From the NCBI GenBank assembly GCA_013314865.1, contig JABUEV010000114.1, positions 1-7,333 on the forward strand: 7,333 bases of DNA. The letters are read 5' to 3'. The notes beneath the pieces are model-generated. The model saw only the letters and a program-made list of their open reading frames with translations. It searched no databases and was not told the origin of the DNA. Below, piece after piece: positions 7,083-7,333 of the stretch. A program made the position numbers and the translations under genes. Positions within the stretch are counted from its first letter, which is position 1. Every line of letters begins with the position of its first letter. Source of the DNA: Bacteroidales bacterium (GTDB taxonomy: Bacteria > Bacteroidota > Bacteroidia > Bacteroidales > VadinHA17).

Positions 7083-7333
7083 CTATTATTTTTCAGGGCG
7101 TTAAGAACAAAATCAGCAACAAATGATTTTCTCTCCTCAATAAACCGGTTAAAGTCAAGTCCCAAATTTTCAAACAATACTTCAATCACTCCTCTTGCCG
7201 CAAACGGGAAAATACTGAGTGCTGCAATAGAGATCATTAATTGCGGAAGGCTTTCTTTTGTTACACCAAACCTGTTGAGCTCCTCTTTATGCTGATCATA
7301 AAGAAGATTATAAAGTTTATCCAGTTCAATATT
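7076..7333 (-). CDS. TetR-family transcriptional regulator, C-terminal part (5' end off window)
   Basis: An open minus-strand frame runs from the right edge for 85 codons to a TAG at 7078-7076. It is not recognisable by a start codon because the N-terminal DNA-binding part lies outside the window. The visible part is helical: NIELDKLYNLLYDQHKEE, then LPQLMISIAALSIFPFAARGVIEVLF (residues 29-54 of the fragment), then FNRFIEERKSFVADFVLNAL. The serine/alanine-rich helix with an FPF-x-x-R turn and the closing FIEERKxxVxxxxLNAL helix are typical of TetR C-terminal ligand-binding and dimer domains, as found in regulators beside efflux operons. The context fits: in E. coli the TetR-type regulator gene cecR precedes ybhGFSR. 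The last codons (Arg-Val-stop) lie inside the heptad repeat. The family assignment rests on a short C-terminal fragment and gene context, so it is likely but not certain. The ligand is unknown. Confidence 0.78.
   Translation of the reverse strand, partial: NIELDKLYNLLYDQHKEELNRFGVTKESLPQLMISIAALSIFPFAARGVIEVLFENLGLDFNRFIEERKSFVADFVLNALKNNRV

Noticed and set aside
7041..7084. True telomere, linear replicon end, or CRISPR-like array
   Set aside because: The tract is only about 42 bases, is degenerate, is flanked by intact genes, and has no separate spacers or longer conserved repeat.

Overview
The window reads as a stretch of a Bacteroidetes (probably Bacteroidales-like) chromosome. It is moderately AT-rich, and the genes start at ATG behind A/T-rich leaders with no visible Shine-Dalgarno sequence. 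The protein sequences resemble Bacteroidetes members of their families. This assignment is by sequence feel only; no search was possible. Coding density is high and no frameshifts were seen.

Layout: positions 1-776 (+ strand) hold the 3' part of a gene for a secreted-type endonuclease/exonuclease/phosphatase (EEP) family protein, whose start lies off the left edge. It converges, across 39 bases, on a long minus-strand gene cluster that fills the rest of the window. Read in its own direction (right to left) the cluster is: the C-terminal end of a TetR-family regulator (7333-7076, 5' end off the window), a TolC-type outer-membrane factor (6999-5701), a HlyD-type periplasmic adaptor with a probable lipoprotein signal (5656-4769), two separate ABC ATPases (4757-3819 and 3800-3063), and two ABC-2 membrane permeases (3059-1950 and 1934-816). 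Gaps between the six transport genes are 44, 11, 18, 3 and 15 bases, so they look like one operon.

Together these genes encode a complete tripartite ABC exporter: a heteromeric ATPase pair and permease pair in the inner membrane, a periplasmic adaptor, and a dedicated outer-membrane channel, probably controlled by the TetR regulator. Gene order and sequence hallmarks match the Escherichia coli cecR-ybhGFSR locus. The differences are that the tandem ATPase YbhF is present here as two genes and that a TolC-type gene has been added. The substrate cannot be read from sequence; E. coli relatives are linked to drug and cation efflux.

The most interesting points are: (a) the two ATPases carry complementary defects that all fall in the same composite ATP site, predicting one catalytic and one degenerate site; (b) the 76-base gap between the regulator and the outer-membrane gene holds a telomere-like 7-base-period repeat that runs into the regulator's stop codon; and (c) the same gap holds an inverted repeat that could be the regulator's operator. 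I did not see a clearly novel system; this is best read as a well-formed but unfused variant of a known exporter type.
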